From NCBI GenBank assembly GCA_963829545.1, contig CAWHIX010000009.1, forward strand, positions 162,460-226,459: DNA of 64,000 nucleotides, given 5' to 3'. Below are positions 10,263-19,490 of this stretch, one piece after another; the stretch's first letter is position 1; every line of letters begins with the position of its first letter. The notes beneath the pieces are model-generated. The model did no database searches and was not told where the DNA came from. It saw only the letters and a program-made list of their open reading frames with translations. The position numbers and the translations under genes are program-made. Source of the DNA: JAXGXJ01 sp963829545. Lineage in GTDB: Bacteria; Actinomycetota; Thermoleophilia; RBG-16-64-13.

Positions 10263-10780
10263 GCTGGCCCCACCTCGTGCTCGTGCTCGTCAGCGCAGAC
10301 CAGTGCGGCTATGTGGACGGTGACCTCGTCGAGGAGACGCGTGAGTTCGAGCTTGTCTTGATCGCTCAGCTTCCCGATCGTCTGGTTGATGTATTCCTCG
10401 AAGACCGCGCGGTGCTCCAATTCTTGCCGCCTGCCCTCTCCCGTCAGGAAGACCCGGGTGATGCGCTGGTCGTCGGCGTCGACCTCCCGCCTGACGGCGC
10501 CCGCCTTCTCGAGCCCTTGAAGGATGCGCGTGACCCGGGGCCGCGACAGATTCAGTGTCTCGGCGAGGTCCTTCTGGCTCATGCCTTCGCTCGTCGCGAG
10601 CAGTCGCAGGCTCATGAGCTCACCGTGATGAGCGCCGGGATCGCCCAGGTGCCGCCGCATCGCCTGGCGGTGAAGGTGGAACAACCTTCCCAGGGCATTG
10701 AAGACCTGCACGGTCTCGCGATCGACTTCGCTGTTCTCAGGCGCGTGTGCTATCGAAGCATGATGTGTGCAACAAGGCAT
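10259..10780 (-). CDS. MarR-family transcriptional regulator of the ABC exporter operon
   Basis: This 173-residue winged-helix regulator has the MarR core: helix-turn-helix MSQKDLAETLNLSRPRVTRILQGLEKAGAVRREVD (about residues 67-101) followed by the wing DADDQRITRVFLTGEGR. MarR dimers usually repress adjacent transporters and release DNA on binding a small ligand. It is the first gene of a three-gene unit and overlaps the exporter start by four bases (GTGA), so it is probably autoregulatory and controls efflux. The upstream region (10781-10901) is AT-richer and contains short inverted motifs, but I could not single out an operator. Confidence 0.88.
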   Translation of the reverse strand: MPCCTHHASIAHAPENSEVDRETVQVFNALGRLFHLHRQAMRRHLGDPGAHHGELMSLRLLATSEGMSQKDLAETLNLSRPRVTRILQGLEKAGAVRREVDADDQRITRVFLTGEGRRQELEHRAVFEEYINQTIGKLSDQDKLELTRLLDEVTVHIAALVCADEHEHEVGPA

Positions 10781-10901
10781 GTACTCTGTCGAGCCCCTTC
10801 TCTGGTCTTCAACAGATCTCTATTGATTGCGTAGATAACAGTTTTGCGCAGAATCATCGTGTCGTCAAGTCCCGGCGACCGCGCCGGCCTGCTGTCTGGC
10901 C

Positions 10902-11705
10902 CTAGATGGCCAGACCCCCGTCCACGGGGACGATGGCCCCGGTTATGAAGGAGGATGCGTCCGAGCAAAGCCACAGGACGGCCTCACCCATGTCGTCTTG
11001 AGGATCGCCCATCCTGCGCAGGGGAACGCCTTCGACCATCCGCTCCCGCATCCCTTCCATCGAAGAGGTGATGTTGTCCGAGAGCATGGTGTTGGCGATG
11101 GGGCCGGGGCACACGCAGTTGACCCGGATACCGGACCTGGCTCCTTCGAGGGCCGCCACCTTGGTGAGCGCCACGAGACCGGTCTTGGTGGAGCCGTAGG
11201 CCGCGAATCCGGGGATCTGGCGAAACGCTTGGGCCGAAGAGCAGTTGACGATGGCACCCTTCCCCTGCTTGATCATCTGCCTCATCTCGTACTTCAGGCA
11301 GAGGTACACGCCGGTGAGGTTCACATCCAGATGCCGCAGCCACAGTTCGGTGGATGATTCGGTGATGGGTTCTATGGGGATGCGTACCCCGTCCGGTCCG
11401 ACGCCCGCGTTGTTGTAGGCGAAGTCGAGCGAGCCGTAGAGCTCGACCGTCTTCGTCACCATAGCCTCGACGTCGCTCTCTTTAGTGACGTCACACTTGA
11501 TGAAGGTGGCCTCTCCTCCGGCTTCCCTGATGAGGCCGACCGTTTCGTTACCGCCTTCGATGTTGATGCCATCGGTGACGACCACCTTCGCCCCTTCGCG
11601 GGCGAACACGAGAGCAGCACCCCTTCCGATACCCGAGGCCGCCCCGGTAACCACCGCCACCTTGCCTTCGATGCCCATCCGGTTGTTCTCGCCATACCGC
11701 CTCAT
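10902..11705 (-). CDS. Short-chain dehydrogenase/reductase (SDR)
   Basis: This 267-residue classical SDR has the NAD(P)-binding TGAASGIG motif near the N-terminus, the NNAG motif (AYNNAGVGPDG), the catalytic Ser (NCSSAQ), YxxxK (YGSTK) and the PGPI segment. The Asp in VVVTDG after the second beta strand favours NAD over NADP. GGGGGAGG before the ATG at 11705 sets the start; an internal ATG at 11678 is a weaker alternative. It closely resembles the SDR at 15459-16244 (shared GPDGVR.P motif, LDVNLTGVYLCLKYE), so the two are probably paralogues with related substrates. Substrate unknown. Confidence 0.92.
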   Translation of the reverse strand: MRRYGENNRMGIEGKVAVVTGAASGIGRGAALVFAREGAKVVVTDGINIEGGNETVGLIREAGGEATFIKCDVTKESDVEAMVTKTVELYGSLDFAYNNAGVGPDGVRIPIEPITESSTELWLRHLDVNLTGVYLCLKYEMRQMIKQGKGAIVNCSSAQAFRQIPGFAAYGSTKTGLVALTKVAALEGARSGIRVNCVCPGPIANTMLSDNITSSMEGMRERMVEGVPLRRMGDPQDDMGEAVLWLCSDASSFITGAIVPVDGGLAI

Positions 11706-11890
11706 AAGTCCTCCCCCTGCACTCGTGCGTGGATAAGCACATCGTATCGTGCTCTCGTGTTCAATGCTCCTTGGGCGCGGGCACACATCCCAGTATGATG
11801 GAGCGGCTCGGCCCCAAGGGGTCGGTGGCGCCGGGCAGCCGGTCCAGAGCGGCCGGCGGGCCACAGAAAGAGCGGGCGACAGGAGTGCGG

Positions 11891-13423
11891 ATGGCGCGCA
11901 AGTGGTGGACCCTGGCCGTGGTGTGCATCGGCGTCTTCATGTTGCTCCTGGACCTCACGATCGTGAACGTGGCCTTGCCCGACATCGCCGGGTCGTTCAA
12001 CTCCTCGCTCTCGGCGTTGCAGTGGGTCATCGACGCATACGCACTGGCGCTGGCCTCGCTCCTCTTGACCGCCGGCACCCTGGCCGACCGGAACGGTCGG
12101 CGGCTCCTCTTCCTCATAGGAGTAGCGATCTTCGTGGTCGGCTCGGCGCTATGCGGCTTCGCCACCGGGATGGTCGTCTTGGCCCTCTCCCGGGCGTTCC
12201 AGGGCATCGGAGGCGCCTTCATGTTCGCCACCTCACTGGCCCTGCTCTCCGAGTCGTTCAAGGGACGCGAGAGGGGTACCGCCTTCGGCGTCTTCGGAGC
12301 CATGACCGGCCTGGCGGTAGCCACCGGTCCCGTGATCGGAGGCGCGCTGGTCACGGGGCTCGGCTGGCGCTGGATATTCCTCGTCAACATCCCGGTGGGG
12401 GTCTTCGTGTTCGTGCTCGCCTGGCTAAGGGTCGACGAGTCCCGCGACCCGGAGCCGAAGCGTTTGGACCTCATCGGCTTCGTCACCTTCAGCACCGGTC
12501 TCTTCGCCCTCATCTTCGCTCTCATCCGCAGTCATCACGATGGGTGGAGTTCGCCTATCGTGATCGGCTCGCTGATAGCCGCCGCTGTGCTTCTGGGAGC
12601 CTTCACCGCCGCGGAGCTCCTGCGCCGCGACCCCATGTTCGACTTCAAGCTGCTGCGCGTGCCGACCTTCGATGGCGGCCTGACCGCCGCCTTCGCCATC
12701 TCGGCCGGCATCTTCTCGGTGCTTACATACCTGATCCTGTGGGTGCAAGGAATGCTGGGATTCTCAGCTCTGCAGGCCGGGGTGCGCTTTCTACCCCTGT
12801 CGCTGTCCCTATTCTTCACGGCTGCCATCGCGGGGCGGGTCACTTCCCTGGTGCCCACCCGGCTTCTCATCGCGCCGGGCTTCGTGCTCATCGGGGTCGG
12901 GCTGCTCCTGATGCGCGGCCTGACCGTCACGTCTGACTGGACGCACCTGGTGCCCGGGGAGATCGTCGCCGGGATAGGGGCCGGACTGGTGAACGTGCCC
13001 CTGGTGGCGACAGCGGTCGGCGTGGTGGCGCCGCGACGTGCCGGCATGGCCTCGGGTATCAACTCGACCTTCCGGCAGGTAGGCATAGCGACCGGCATCG
13101 CGGTCCTCGGGACCATCTTCGCCAGCCATATCCGCTCGAACATGGTCGCCGACCTGGCCGGGACCCCAGCAGGCAGCTACGCCGGCCAGATTGCGGACGC
13201 CGTCGCGAGCGGTCAGATCCGCGCCGTACTCGCCCAGGTGCCGTCCGCGGCGCAGCCGACGATCGAAGCGGCTGCCCGCGCAGGCTTCGTGGACGCGCTC
13301 AACCTGATACTTCTTATCGCCGGGGTACTGACCTTCGTCGCGGCGCTCGTCTCCTTCTTCTTGATCCGGGAGAAGGACTTCGTGGAGGGTCAGGGCAGCA
13401 GGGCGCAGAGCCCCCAGCCTTGA
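11891..13423 (+). CDS. MFS drug:H+ antiporter, DHA2 (14-TM) family
   Basis: This 510-residue transporter has about 14 hydrophobic segments. Family motifs are DLTIVNVALPDI in TM1, LADRNGRR in the cytoplasmic loop 2-3 and the antiporter motif in TM5 (GLAVATGPVIGGALVTGLGWRWIFLVNIPVG). These place it in the EmrB/QacA group that exports hydrophobic drugs or cations by proton antiport. I start it at ATG 11891, preceded by AGGAG; the open frame extends upstream but without membrane character. It is divergent from the SDR at 10902-11705 and transcribed alone. Substrate cannot be predicted. Confidence 0.92.
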   Translation: MARKWWTLAVVCIGVFMLLLDLTIVNVALPDIAGSFNSSLSALQWVIDAYALALASLLLTAGTLADRNGRRLLFLIGVAIFVVGSALCGFATGMVVLALSRAFQGIGGAFMFATSLALLSESFKGRERGTAFGVFGAMTGLAVATGPVIGGALVTGLGWRWIFLVNIPVGVFVFVLAWLRVDESRDPEPKRLDLIGFVTFSTGLFALIFALIRSHHDGWSSPIVIGSLIAAAVLLGAFTAAELLRRDPMFDFKLLRVPTFDGGLTAAFAISAGIFSVLTYLILWVQGMLGFSALQAGVRFLPLSLSLFFTAAIAGRVTSLVPTRLLIAPGFVLIGVGLLLMRGLTVTSDWTHLVPGEIVAGIGAGLVNVPLVATAVGVVAPRRAGMASGINSTFRQVGIATGIAVLGTIFASHIRSNMVADLAGTPAGSYAGQIADAVASGQIRAVLAQVPSAAQPTIEAAARAGFVDALNLILLIAGVLTFVAALVSFFLIREKDFVEGQGSRAQSPQP

Positions 13424-13435
13424 GGCGAAGACCGT

Positions 13436-13909
13436 CTATTTCAGACGTTCGCTGTAATCCGTCATCTCTAGAACTCCAGGGTCGGGAATGAGAGGGATAT
13501 CGACTTCTTCTCTCTCGTAACCGTCGGTCAACATGATCTCTACCCAAGCTACGGGTTTGTCGACTCTCTTGAAGATGAGCGGGCAGTGCGCCAGACCCGC
13601 CGGGATGGAGACTGTCGCCGGAGTAGTGATTACCTGCCGTTCTCCGCCCAGATAGAGCCAGATCTCGGCATCGAAATCCCTGATGTTGTCACCGTCTCCG
13701 CCGAAGAAGCTCAGAATGACCGGGAAATCATGGAGGTGTGGGGTAGCTTCGTTTACGTGCGCCTTCTTGACGACCGAATACAGACACTGACAGTTGGCGT
13801 TCAGTTGGTCGGGCGTACAGATGAAACCCTCGAAGACTACCCGTCCATCTCTTTCGAGCTGCCTGTAGGGCTCCCTGATTACATGTTTGTCGTACTGTGA
13901 TACTTCCAT
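13436..13909 (-). CDS. Single-domain cupin-like protein
   Basis: This is a 157-residue protein with a cupin core: HLHDFPVILSFFGGDGDNI, then DAEIWLYLGGERQVITTPATVSIPAGLAHCPLIFKRV. It resembles each half of the double cupins at 20192-21283 and 44768-45793, particularly in the opening (QYDKHVI), the (E)hWLYLG(G)E block and the PAGLAHCPL turn. Candidate metal ligands are the His residues of HLHD and AHC. The start is at ATG 13909 behind GAGGAAAG. It is the last gene of the TRAP-SDR-DUF169 operon. Relatives include isomerases, dioxygenases and ligand-binding proteins; no specific reaction is claimed. Confidence 0.75.
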   Translation of the reverse strand: MEVSQYDKHVIREPYRQLERDGRVVFEGFICTPDQLNANCQCLYSVVKKAHVNEATPHLHDFPVILSFFGGDGDNIRDFDAEIWLYLGGERQVITTPATVSIPAGLAHCPLIFKRVDKPVAWVEIMLTDGYEREEVDIPLIPDPGVLEMTDYSERLK

Positions 13910-13950
13910 CTTCTTTCCTCTCCGCTGAAGGTGCGCGACGCTTGACCGGC

Positions 13951-14703
13951 CTACTGTCCCCAGACCAGCTCGGGCGGAAAGTCCGCGGATATCCTGGCTT
14001 CCATGTCTTTGACCGCTTCGACGAAGCCGTCTCTCCCCAGCGTGAACCAGTGGGGTTCCCACTCCATCTCTTGTAGGTTCTCGATCATCATGGACATCAT
14101 CTCGGAAGGGATGGAGATGATGATCAGGCCCTCGGGCAGCACATGCCGGGCCTTCATGCTGAATCCCAGACCGCTGACCCCGTAGTTCAGTTCGCCCTTG
14201 AGGTACGGATAGGCGTAGAACCACGCGCAGGCCAGACAGGTGGAGCCTCTGGCGTTCCACATGCGGCCGTCCGAATAGCTGCTGGCCCTGAGGAGCACCT
14301 CCGCCTGAGCGGGGTTCGCCGTGATGATCAGTATGTCCGGATCGAAGGTCAGGTCGTCCAACGACGCGTGGATGATGTAGCGCACCGAATCCCTCGGCAG
14401 CACGGGTACGTAGTCGTAGACCCTGCGGTTGGCAGACGGGGTCTTGAACATGGAGAACTCCGAGCCCAACTGCCCGCTGGCCATGACCGGCGGGAACCCC
14501 TCCATTCCCATGACCTGAGTCCCGCACTGTACGTTTTCCACGGCGGCATAGAAGGGCGGGCTGGTCTGGGCCTCCTTGAACATCTCGCAGACGCCCAGGT
14601 TCTTGTCCAGTTGGCGGAGGCCCTGCGGCTTCTTCAGGGAGAAGCTGACCCCCACCGGGCTCCTCTCGAAGTCGAACTTCTTGAAGATCGAATAGTCACG
14701 CAT
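13951..14703 (-). CDS. DUF169 family protein (paralogue 1)
   Basis: This 250-residue protein belongs to the uncharacterised DUF169 family. Conserved features shared with two paralogues in the window are the opening SPVGVSF, a first cysteine in a C-x-M-F/V setting (Cys39), a second near residue 60 (QCGTQVMG), the block FDPDILIITANPAQAEVLLRA and a third cysteine region (LACAWFYAYPYLKGELNY, Cys159). The cysteines suggest a metal or Fe-S site or a thiol function, but no biochemical role is established to my knowledge. Its ATG overlaps the end of the upstream DUF169 gene by 8 bases, so they are translationally coupled and their products may form a heteromer. Confidence 0.85.
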   Translation of the reverse strand: MRDYSIFKKFDFERSPVGVSFSLKKPQGLRQLDKNLGVCEMFKEAQTSPPFYAAVENVQCGTQVMGMEGFPPVMASGQLGSEFSMFKTPSANRRVYDYVPVLPRDSVRYIIHASLDDLTFDPDILIITANPAQAEVLLRASSYSDGRMWNARGSTCLACAWFYAYPYLKGELNYGVSGLGFSMKARHVLPEGLIIISIPSEMMSMMIENLQEMEWEPHWFTLGRDGFVEAVKDMEARISADFPPELVWGQ

Positions 14704-15448
14704 TTATCTTCTCCTCGATCTCCTTGAGTATTTCGGCGAAGCGCTTCTTGTGTTCCTCTCCCGTTATCGACTCGGAGGCCGGGTGCCAGTTCATCTTCTG
14801 CAGATTGGTCAAGATCATGGGCAGCTTCTGCCAGGGGATGGAGATGATCATGAGCCCCTGGGGCAGCACCTTCAGGGTCTGCATGCCCATGCTCATGCCG
14901 CTGATCGCATAGTTGACTTCGCCGCTCAGATACGGATACACGTACATCCAGGAACAGGCCAGCACGGGCGTGCCTTTGGACGACCACGTCTCCCCGGTCG
15001 AATAGACCGAGGCTCTCATGATGGTCCGGGCCTGGTCGGTGTCGTCGGTCGTGACGACCAGCACGTCTGGGTCGAAGGTGATCTTGTCGAGCGGGGAGAA
15101 GACGACGCACTTGACACTGCCCGGCAACATCCTGGGAACCAGATGGTAGATCTTCTGATTGGCACGCAGTTCCTCGTAGAGGTCGTCCATCTCGCCCACC
15201 AGGCCGCTCAGAGGAACGGGGTCGAGGGGCTCCATGCCAAGTATCATCGGTTCCACGCAGTGGAGATCTTCTCTCTGGACGTAGAAGGGCTCGCCGGTCT
15301 GGGCCTCTACGAACATCTGGCAGAAGTTGAGATTCTTCTGGATCCTCTCGATCCCCTCCGGCCTGTAGGGCAGGAACTTCACCCCCACGGGCCGTCTGCT
15401 GAGGTCGAGTTTGTCGAGTATGGCGTAGTCCAGGCTCTTGGGTTTCAC
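14696..15448 (-). CDS. DUF169 family protein (paralogue 2)
   Basis: This 250-residue DUF169 protein is paralogous to the next gene. It has RRPVGVKFLPYRPEGIERI, Cys43 (NFCQMF), Cys64 (LHCVEPMILGMEPLD), TFDPDVLVVTTDDTDQARTIMRA and Cys165 (LACSWMYVYPYLSGEVNY). It lies 11 bases downstream of an SDR gene and overlaps the following DUF169 gene by 8 bases. The pairing with a TRAP uptake system, SDR and cupin, and the recurrence of DUF169 beside the FAD/Fe-S dehydrogenase at 39.5 kb, suggest a role in this catabolic island. That is inference from context only. Confidence 0.85.
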   Translation of the reverse strand: MKPKSLDYAILDKLDLSRRPVGVKFLPYRPEGIERIQKNLNFCQMFVEAQTGEPFYVQREDLHCVEPMILGMEPLDPVPLSGLVGEMDDLYEELRANQKIYHLVPRMLPGSVKCVVFSPLDKITFDPDVLVVTTDDTDQARTIMRASVYSTGETWSSKGTPVLACSWMYVYPYLSGEVNYAISGMSMGMQTLKVLPQGLMIISIPWQKLPMILTNLQKMNWHPASESITGEEHKKRFAEILKEIEEKINA

Positions 15449-15458
15449 GACGCCTCCG

Positions 15459-16244
15459 CTAACCGCAGGTCAAGCCGCCATCGATGCCAAGACACTGGCC
15501 GGTGATGAAAGCAGCCTTGTCGGAGCAGAGATACATGACTGCTTCCGCTACATCCTCCGGGAAGCCGATGCGGTGCAGGGGAAGCTGAGTGGTGATTCTG
15601 TCGGCCTCTGCGGGCGTTGTGCCCGTGAGGTGCTGCCACAGCAGGGTGTTCTGAATGGGCCCGGGCCGGACCGCGTTCACGCGGATGCCGTACGCCCCGC
15701 CCTCCAGGGCCGCGGACCTGGTGAGGTTGTCCTGGCCCGCCTTGCTGGAGTTGTAGGCACAGAAATCCGGGCCCGGTTTCACCGCCGCGCCGGAGGAGGT
15801 GTTGACGATGGCGCCGCCGCTCCCCTGCTTCATCATCTGCGCCAGCTCGTATTTGAGACAGAGGAAGACACCGGTGAGGTTGATACCGATGGTGCGGTTC
15901 CAGATGTCCACCGGCAGATCGACGATGCTGCCCAGGGGGACCCGGACACCGTCCGGACCGATGCCGGCGTTGTTGAACGCGTAGTCCAGCCGGCCATAGG
16001 CCTCCACGCACTCGTCCACCATGGCCCGCACTTCGTCGTCCTTCGAGACGTCACACTGCACGAAGAGCGCCTCTCCACCGGCGTCCTCGATCAACTTGAC
16101 GGTCTCGTTGCCCCCTGCGACGTTCCGCGACGTGGCCACGACCACCCTGGCGCCCTCGCGGGCGAACAGTTGGGCGGTTACCCTCCCGATTCCCGTAGCG
16201 CCACCGGTGACCAGGGCCACCTTACCCTCGAACATCCCACTCAT
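15459..16244 (-). CDS. Short-chain dehydrogenase/reductase (SDR)
   Basis: This 261-residue SDR has TGGATGIG for cofactor binding, NNAG, the catalytic Ser (NTSSGAAV), YNSSK as the YxxxK motif, and the PGPI turn. In-frame ATGs occur at 16277, 16256, 16244 and 16235; I choose 16244 because GGAGG is 5 bases upstream. It is most similar within the window to the SDR at 10902-11705. Position in the operon after dctM and before the DUF169 pair suggests that it oxidises or reduces the TRAP-imported substrate or an intermediate; the substrate is unknown. Confidence 0.92.
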   Translation of the reverse strand: MSGMFEGKVALVTGGATGIGRVTAQLFAREGARVVVATSRNVAGGNETVKLIEDAGGEALFVQCDVSKDDEVRAMVDECVEAYGRLDYAFNNAGIGPDGVRVPLGSIVDLPVDIWNRTIGINLTGVFLCLKYELAQMMKQGSGGAIVNTSSGAAVKPGPDFCAYNSSKAGQDNLTRSAALEGGAYGIRVNAVRPGPIQNTLLWQHLTGTTPAEADRITTQLPLHRIGFPEDVAEAVMYLCSDKAAFITGQCLGIDGGLTCG

Positions 16245-16331
16245 CGAATCCTCCATGTTCACGCGCGACATGCCCATGGTCTCAGCGACCCGGTAGGCCG
16301 GACAGACTCTCCCGCAGGCGGTGCTAGAATG

Positions 16332-17639
16332 CTACTTGCCCGTCATCAGGTTCGGCAGCCATAGCGACAGTTCCGGAAAGGCGACCAGCACGGCCAGAAA
16401 GGCCAACAAGCAGACCAGGAAAGGCGCCACGCCTTTCAGTATCTGGCCGGTAGGGATATTGAATATCGTCCTCACCGCGAAAAGGTCCGTGCCCATGGGC
16501 GGCGTGATGAGGCCGATCTGCGTGTTGACGCAGAACAGCACCGTGAACCATATGGGGTCGAAGCCCAGACTTTGATCAGCGGCATGAAGATCGGTATGGT
16601 GAGCAGGGTGATGGTGATGGGATCGAGGATGCACCCCAGTATCAGCACGATGACGTTGATGATGACGATGACCATGATCGGGGGTATGGACGAGTTGCCA
16701 CGATGTCCTGCAGCCCGGAAGCCACGTTGGTGCTGCCCAGAACATAGGTGAAGAAGTTGGCGGCAAAGATGATGAACAGGATCATGCCGTTGATCATCGC
16801 CGCTTCCCGCAGGGCCTCCCTCAGCCCCGTCCAGCGCATCTTGAAGAACGACGACCGCGATGATCAGGGTGACCACCACGCCCACGCCCGCCGTCTCCGT
16901 AGCCGTGCCGATACCGGCGTAGATGCACACCAAAATGCTGCCCATGACCACGATGATCGGCCAGATCCCCTTGATGAGCGCCGAATCTCTCGCTCCACGA
17001 GACGCTGTATCCCTTCGGCGCCAGGCCGGGCCTGAGATAGGCCATGGCTATGGCGGGTACCGCCAAGAACACCATGCAGGATGAGACCGGGAATGATCCC
17101 GGCGATGAACAGCTTGCCTATCGACTGGCCTGCGATCACCCCGACGATGATGAAGGTGGCGCTGGGCGGGATCAGCGGGCCGAGCGCGCCCCCGGCGAGG
17201 AGCGCCCCCAGGCCGTATCCTCGGTCATACCCTTGGCGGTCGAATTCCGGCACGGCCACCTTGCCGACCACGATGATCGTGGCCGCGCTGGTGCCCAGAG
17301 TCGATGCGAGCACGCCCTCGCCGATAATACCTGCCGCGACCAGGCCGCCTCTGACCCTGGAGAGCCAGTAACTGGCGGCCCTGAACACTCCTGCACCCAT
17401 CCCCGACGTCGCGATGATCGTTCCCAGCAGCACGAACAGCGGCAGCGCCGTCCATGAGAGGTTGAAACCAGTGCTGAAGGGCGACGCGCCGGCCTTTGAA
17501 GCGCGGGAGCGCCGTAGCCGAGAAGGGCGCCGAAGATCCCGGCGAAGCCCAGCGAATAGACGATGGGCACTCCGATCATCATCAATACGAACAACGCTGC
17601 TACGACGATGCCACCGGTAAGTGCTGGGTCCAGCCCCAT
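16332..17639 (-). CDS. dctM: TRAP transporter large permease DctM (multiple frameshifts)
   Basis: This is the large membrane subunit of a tripartite ATP-independent periplasmic transporter, about 435 residues when reassembled. From the start: MGLDPALTGGIVVAALFVLM, then LLGTIIATSGMGAGVF and LALL.AGGALGPLIPPSATFIIVG (a hallmark of DctM), and a last segment FCVNTQIGLITPPMGTDLFAV ending at 16332. At least five indels (near 17480, 17080, 16985, 16840, 16700 and 16570) break the frame. It follows dctQ after a 182-base gap with no gene. The family couples uptake of carboxylates such as C4-dicarboxylates or sialic acid to a sodium gradient. Confidence 0.85.
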
Positions 17640-17821
17640 GAGCCGTCCTTTTCAGTCCGATGAACGCTTGACATCAGTCTTCAATTGTCTTCCGTGTGCT
17701 TCCCGCGATCTTCCGATTTGACCTCACCTGGTTCAGTGGACGCTTAGCTTAACCACTAATCTGTCTTCTAATCTACAGTTGGATTCGCTTATCTTCTCGG
17801 ACCGTCCCTCCGACAGATGTA

Positions 17822-18307
17822 TCACGCGTGAACCAGCTGCGATACCAGGGTAAGAAGAAGCCAGAACATTGTCATCGGTATCAGAAGCTTCATCGGCCAC
17901 AGCGGCTCCTGCCAAGCCGACTGACTGGTCTCACCCACTGGAAAGAATAGAGGAATATGCCCCAACTCTTCCAGACAACCATGGAACGAACATAATCGCC
18001 AAGACAGAGTCGTGAATATATCGCCGATTATGTTCTGCCATTTCGGCGGTAAGTGACCAATGATCCAGTCGACACGCAGGTTGCGCCTATCCCACTGGAT
18101 GCCTGGTAGTGACAGCAAATGCAGGCTAACCAAAAATATGATACTCAGTTCATAGGTATATGGATCCGGCTCATCGAATATATAGCGCTTCCCCACACCG
18201 TAGGTAGTCAGGATGCCGATTATCAGGATCAGGACGCCGCTGACGACCATCCCCCAGTCGCCTACCTTCTCGACTACGCGATCTGCCTTGACCAAAAATC
18301 TCTTCAC
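17822..18307 (-). CDS. dctQ: TRAP transporter small permease DctQ
   Basis: This 161-residue protein is the four-helix small membrane subunit of the TRAP transporter. Two N-terminal helices are clear (GMVVSGVLILIIGILTTYGVG; YELSIIFLVSLHLLSLP), followed by RRNLRVDWI, a typical DctQ element. The section from about residue 100 to 130 (LCSFHGCLEELGHIPLFFP) is unlike the family and is probably read in the wrong frame between two compensating indels; the end (PLWPMKLLIPMTMFWLLLTLVSQLV) is again typical. A strong hairpin separates it from dctP upstream. Confidence 0.82.
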   Translation of the reverse strand: MKRFLVKADRVVEKVGDWGMVVSGVLILIIGILTTYGVGKRYIFDEPDPYTYELSIIFLVSLHLLSLPGIQWDRRNLRVDWIIGHLPPKWQNIIGDIFTTLSWRLCSFHGCLEELGHIPLFFPVGETSQSAWQEPLWPMKLLIPMTMFWLLLTLVSQLVHA

Positions 18308-18318
18308 GGTTCACTCCT

Positions 18319-18358
18319 CGCCCCGCCGCCTGCCCCGGTTGGGGCAGGCGGCGGGGCG
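18319..18358. promoter_or_regulatory. Perfect 18-bp intercistronic hairpin between dctP and dctQ
   Basis: Arms 18319-18336 and 18341-18358 are exact reverse complements (CGCCCCGCCGCCTGCCCC and its complement) around a 4-base loop. It lies between the end of dctP and the start of dctQ on the same transcript. Such hairpins commonly protect the upstream message or partly terminate, giving more binding protein than permease. The second TRAP operon has an equivalent element at 27252-27307. Confidence 0.75.
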
Positions 18359-18370
18359 GCGCATGTCCGG

Positions 18371-19490
18371 TTAGTCCATGTAGGGGTATTTCTCGTCGAG
18401 CTGCTGGTGGTCTGCTCTTACCAGGTCCGCGGTGGCCTGGTCGACGCCGCCCAGCAGTTCCTCGGTGTAGGGCTGCACCTTCTCCGCCCATGTGACACGT
18501 TCTGCACCGGGCAGCGGGTAGACGGTCATGCCTATGCCGGCCATGGTGTCGTAGTTCTCGTGGTAGAGCTTGATCATGTTCGCGTTGATGGCTGCCTGCG
18601 CGTCGAGGCCGATCTTGTCGAAGATGGCCTTGATGTCATCGGGCATGCTCGTTGTAGACATCCATGTTGATCCAGGCGCCGATGCTTGCCGGCGTCAGGT
18701 AGGCCCGGGTGATGTTCTCGGCGACTTCGTTCAGCTTGAACATGATGACCATCGAGCCGGACTGCAGGGTGGCTTCGATGACCCCCTTCTGCAGGGCCTG
18801 GTAGCCTTCGGAGAAGTCCAGGGCCACGCCGGCGCCACCCAGCAGTTCAACCACTTTGGCGGTGACCGGGGAAATGGTCTGGCAGAGCAGGCCGTCCCAG
18901 TCGGCCAGTGTCTTCACCGGATCGATGCCGATGACATCGAGACCCTGACAGGTGAAGTTGTAGACGGTCTTCATGTTGTGCGCGGTCAAGGCCTTGTCAT
19001 AGATGGGCGTCATCATGACGTTGTACTCGGCGTCGGCCTCGATGCTGTTCACCGAGAAGGGCAACTCGGCCAGCATGAATTCGGGGACGATGCTCCCGAA
19101 CACGGCGGTAGGCCAGCCGGCTATTTCCACGCCGCCGGTGCGGACGGCCTCAAAACTATCGGCATCGCGAGCAGCGAGCCCGCCGGGTGCAATTCGATGA
19201 CGTACTGAGTCTGGGCCGCGTTGAACGGGTCGATGAAATTCTGCTGGATGTTGTCGGTGACCGGGTCGCCCACCGGCCACGGCACCGCCATTCTCAGGAC
19301 CTTAACATCGCCGCGATGCCTGAGCGGCCGTGGTCTCGGTCGGGGCCGCGGTGGTATCGGTGGGCGCCGCAGTGGTCTCGGTCGGGGCAGCGGTGGTCTC
19401 AGTCGTCTCCTCGTCGCCGCAGGCGGCCACAGAACCCACGAGCGACACGAGCAGCAATGCCGCAATCAGAATGAATATGGATCTTTTCAT
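18371..19490 (-). CDS. dctP: TRAP transporter substrate-binding lipoprotein DctP (frameshifted)
   Basis: This is the solute receptor of the TRAP system, about 370 residues when joined. It starts at ATG 19490 with a lipoprotein signal ending VAACGDEE (Cys24), followed by a Thr-rich spacer with ETTAAPT-type repeats. The mature domain then continues in other frames: GDVKVLRMAVPWPVGDPVTD, FEAVRTGGVEIAGW...PVKTLADWDGL, and MPDDIKAIFDKIGLD to the end at 18371. Breaks lie near 19310, 19145 and 18655. The TLADWDGL segment and the fold order match DctP/UctT-type receptors for organic acids. It is the first gene of the operon reading towards 13436. Confidence 0.85.

Noticed and set aside
10781..10901. 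A promoter or operator upstream of the exporter MarR gene
   Set aside because: TTGACG and AT-rich hexamers are present but with unsuitable spacing; I could not define a credible -35/-10 pair or a clear palindrome.
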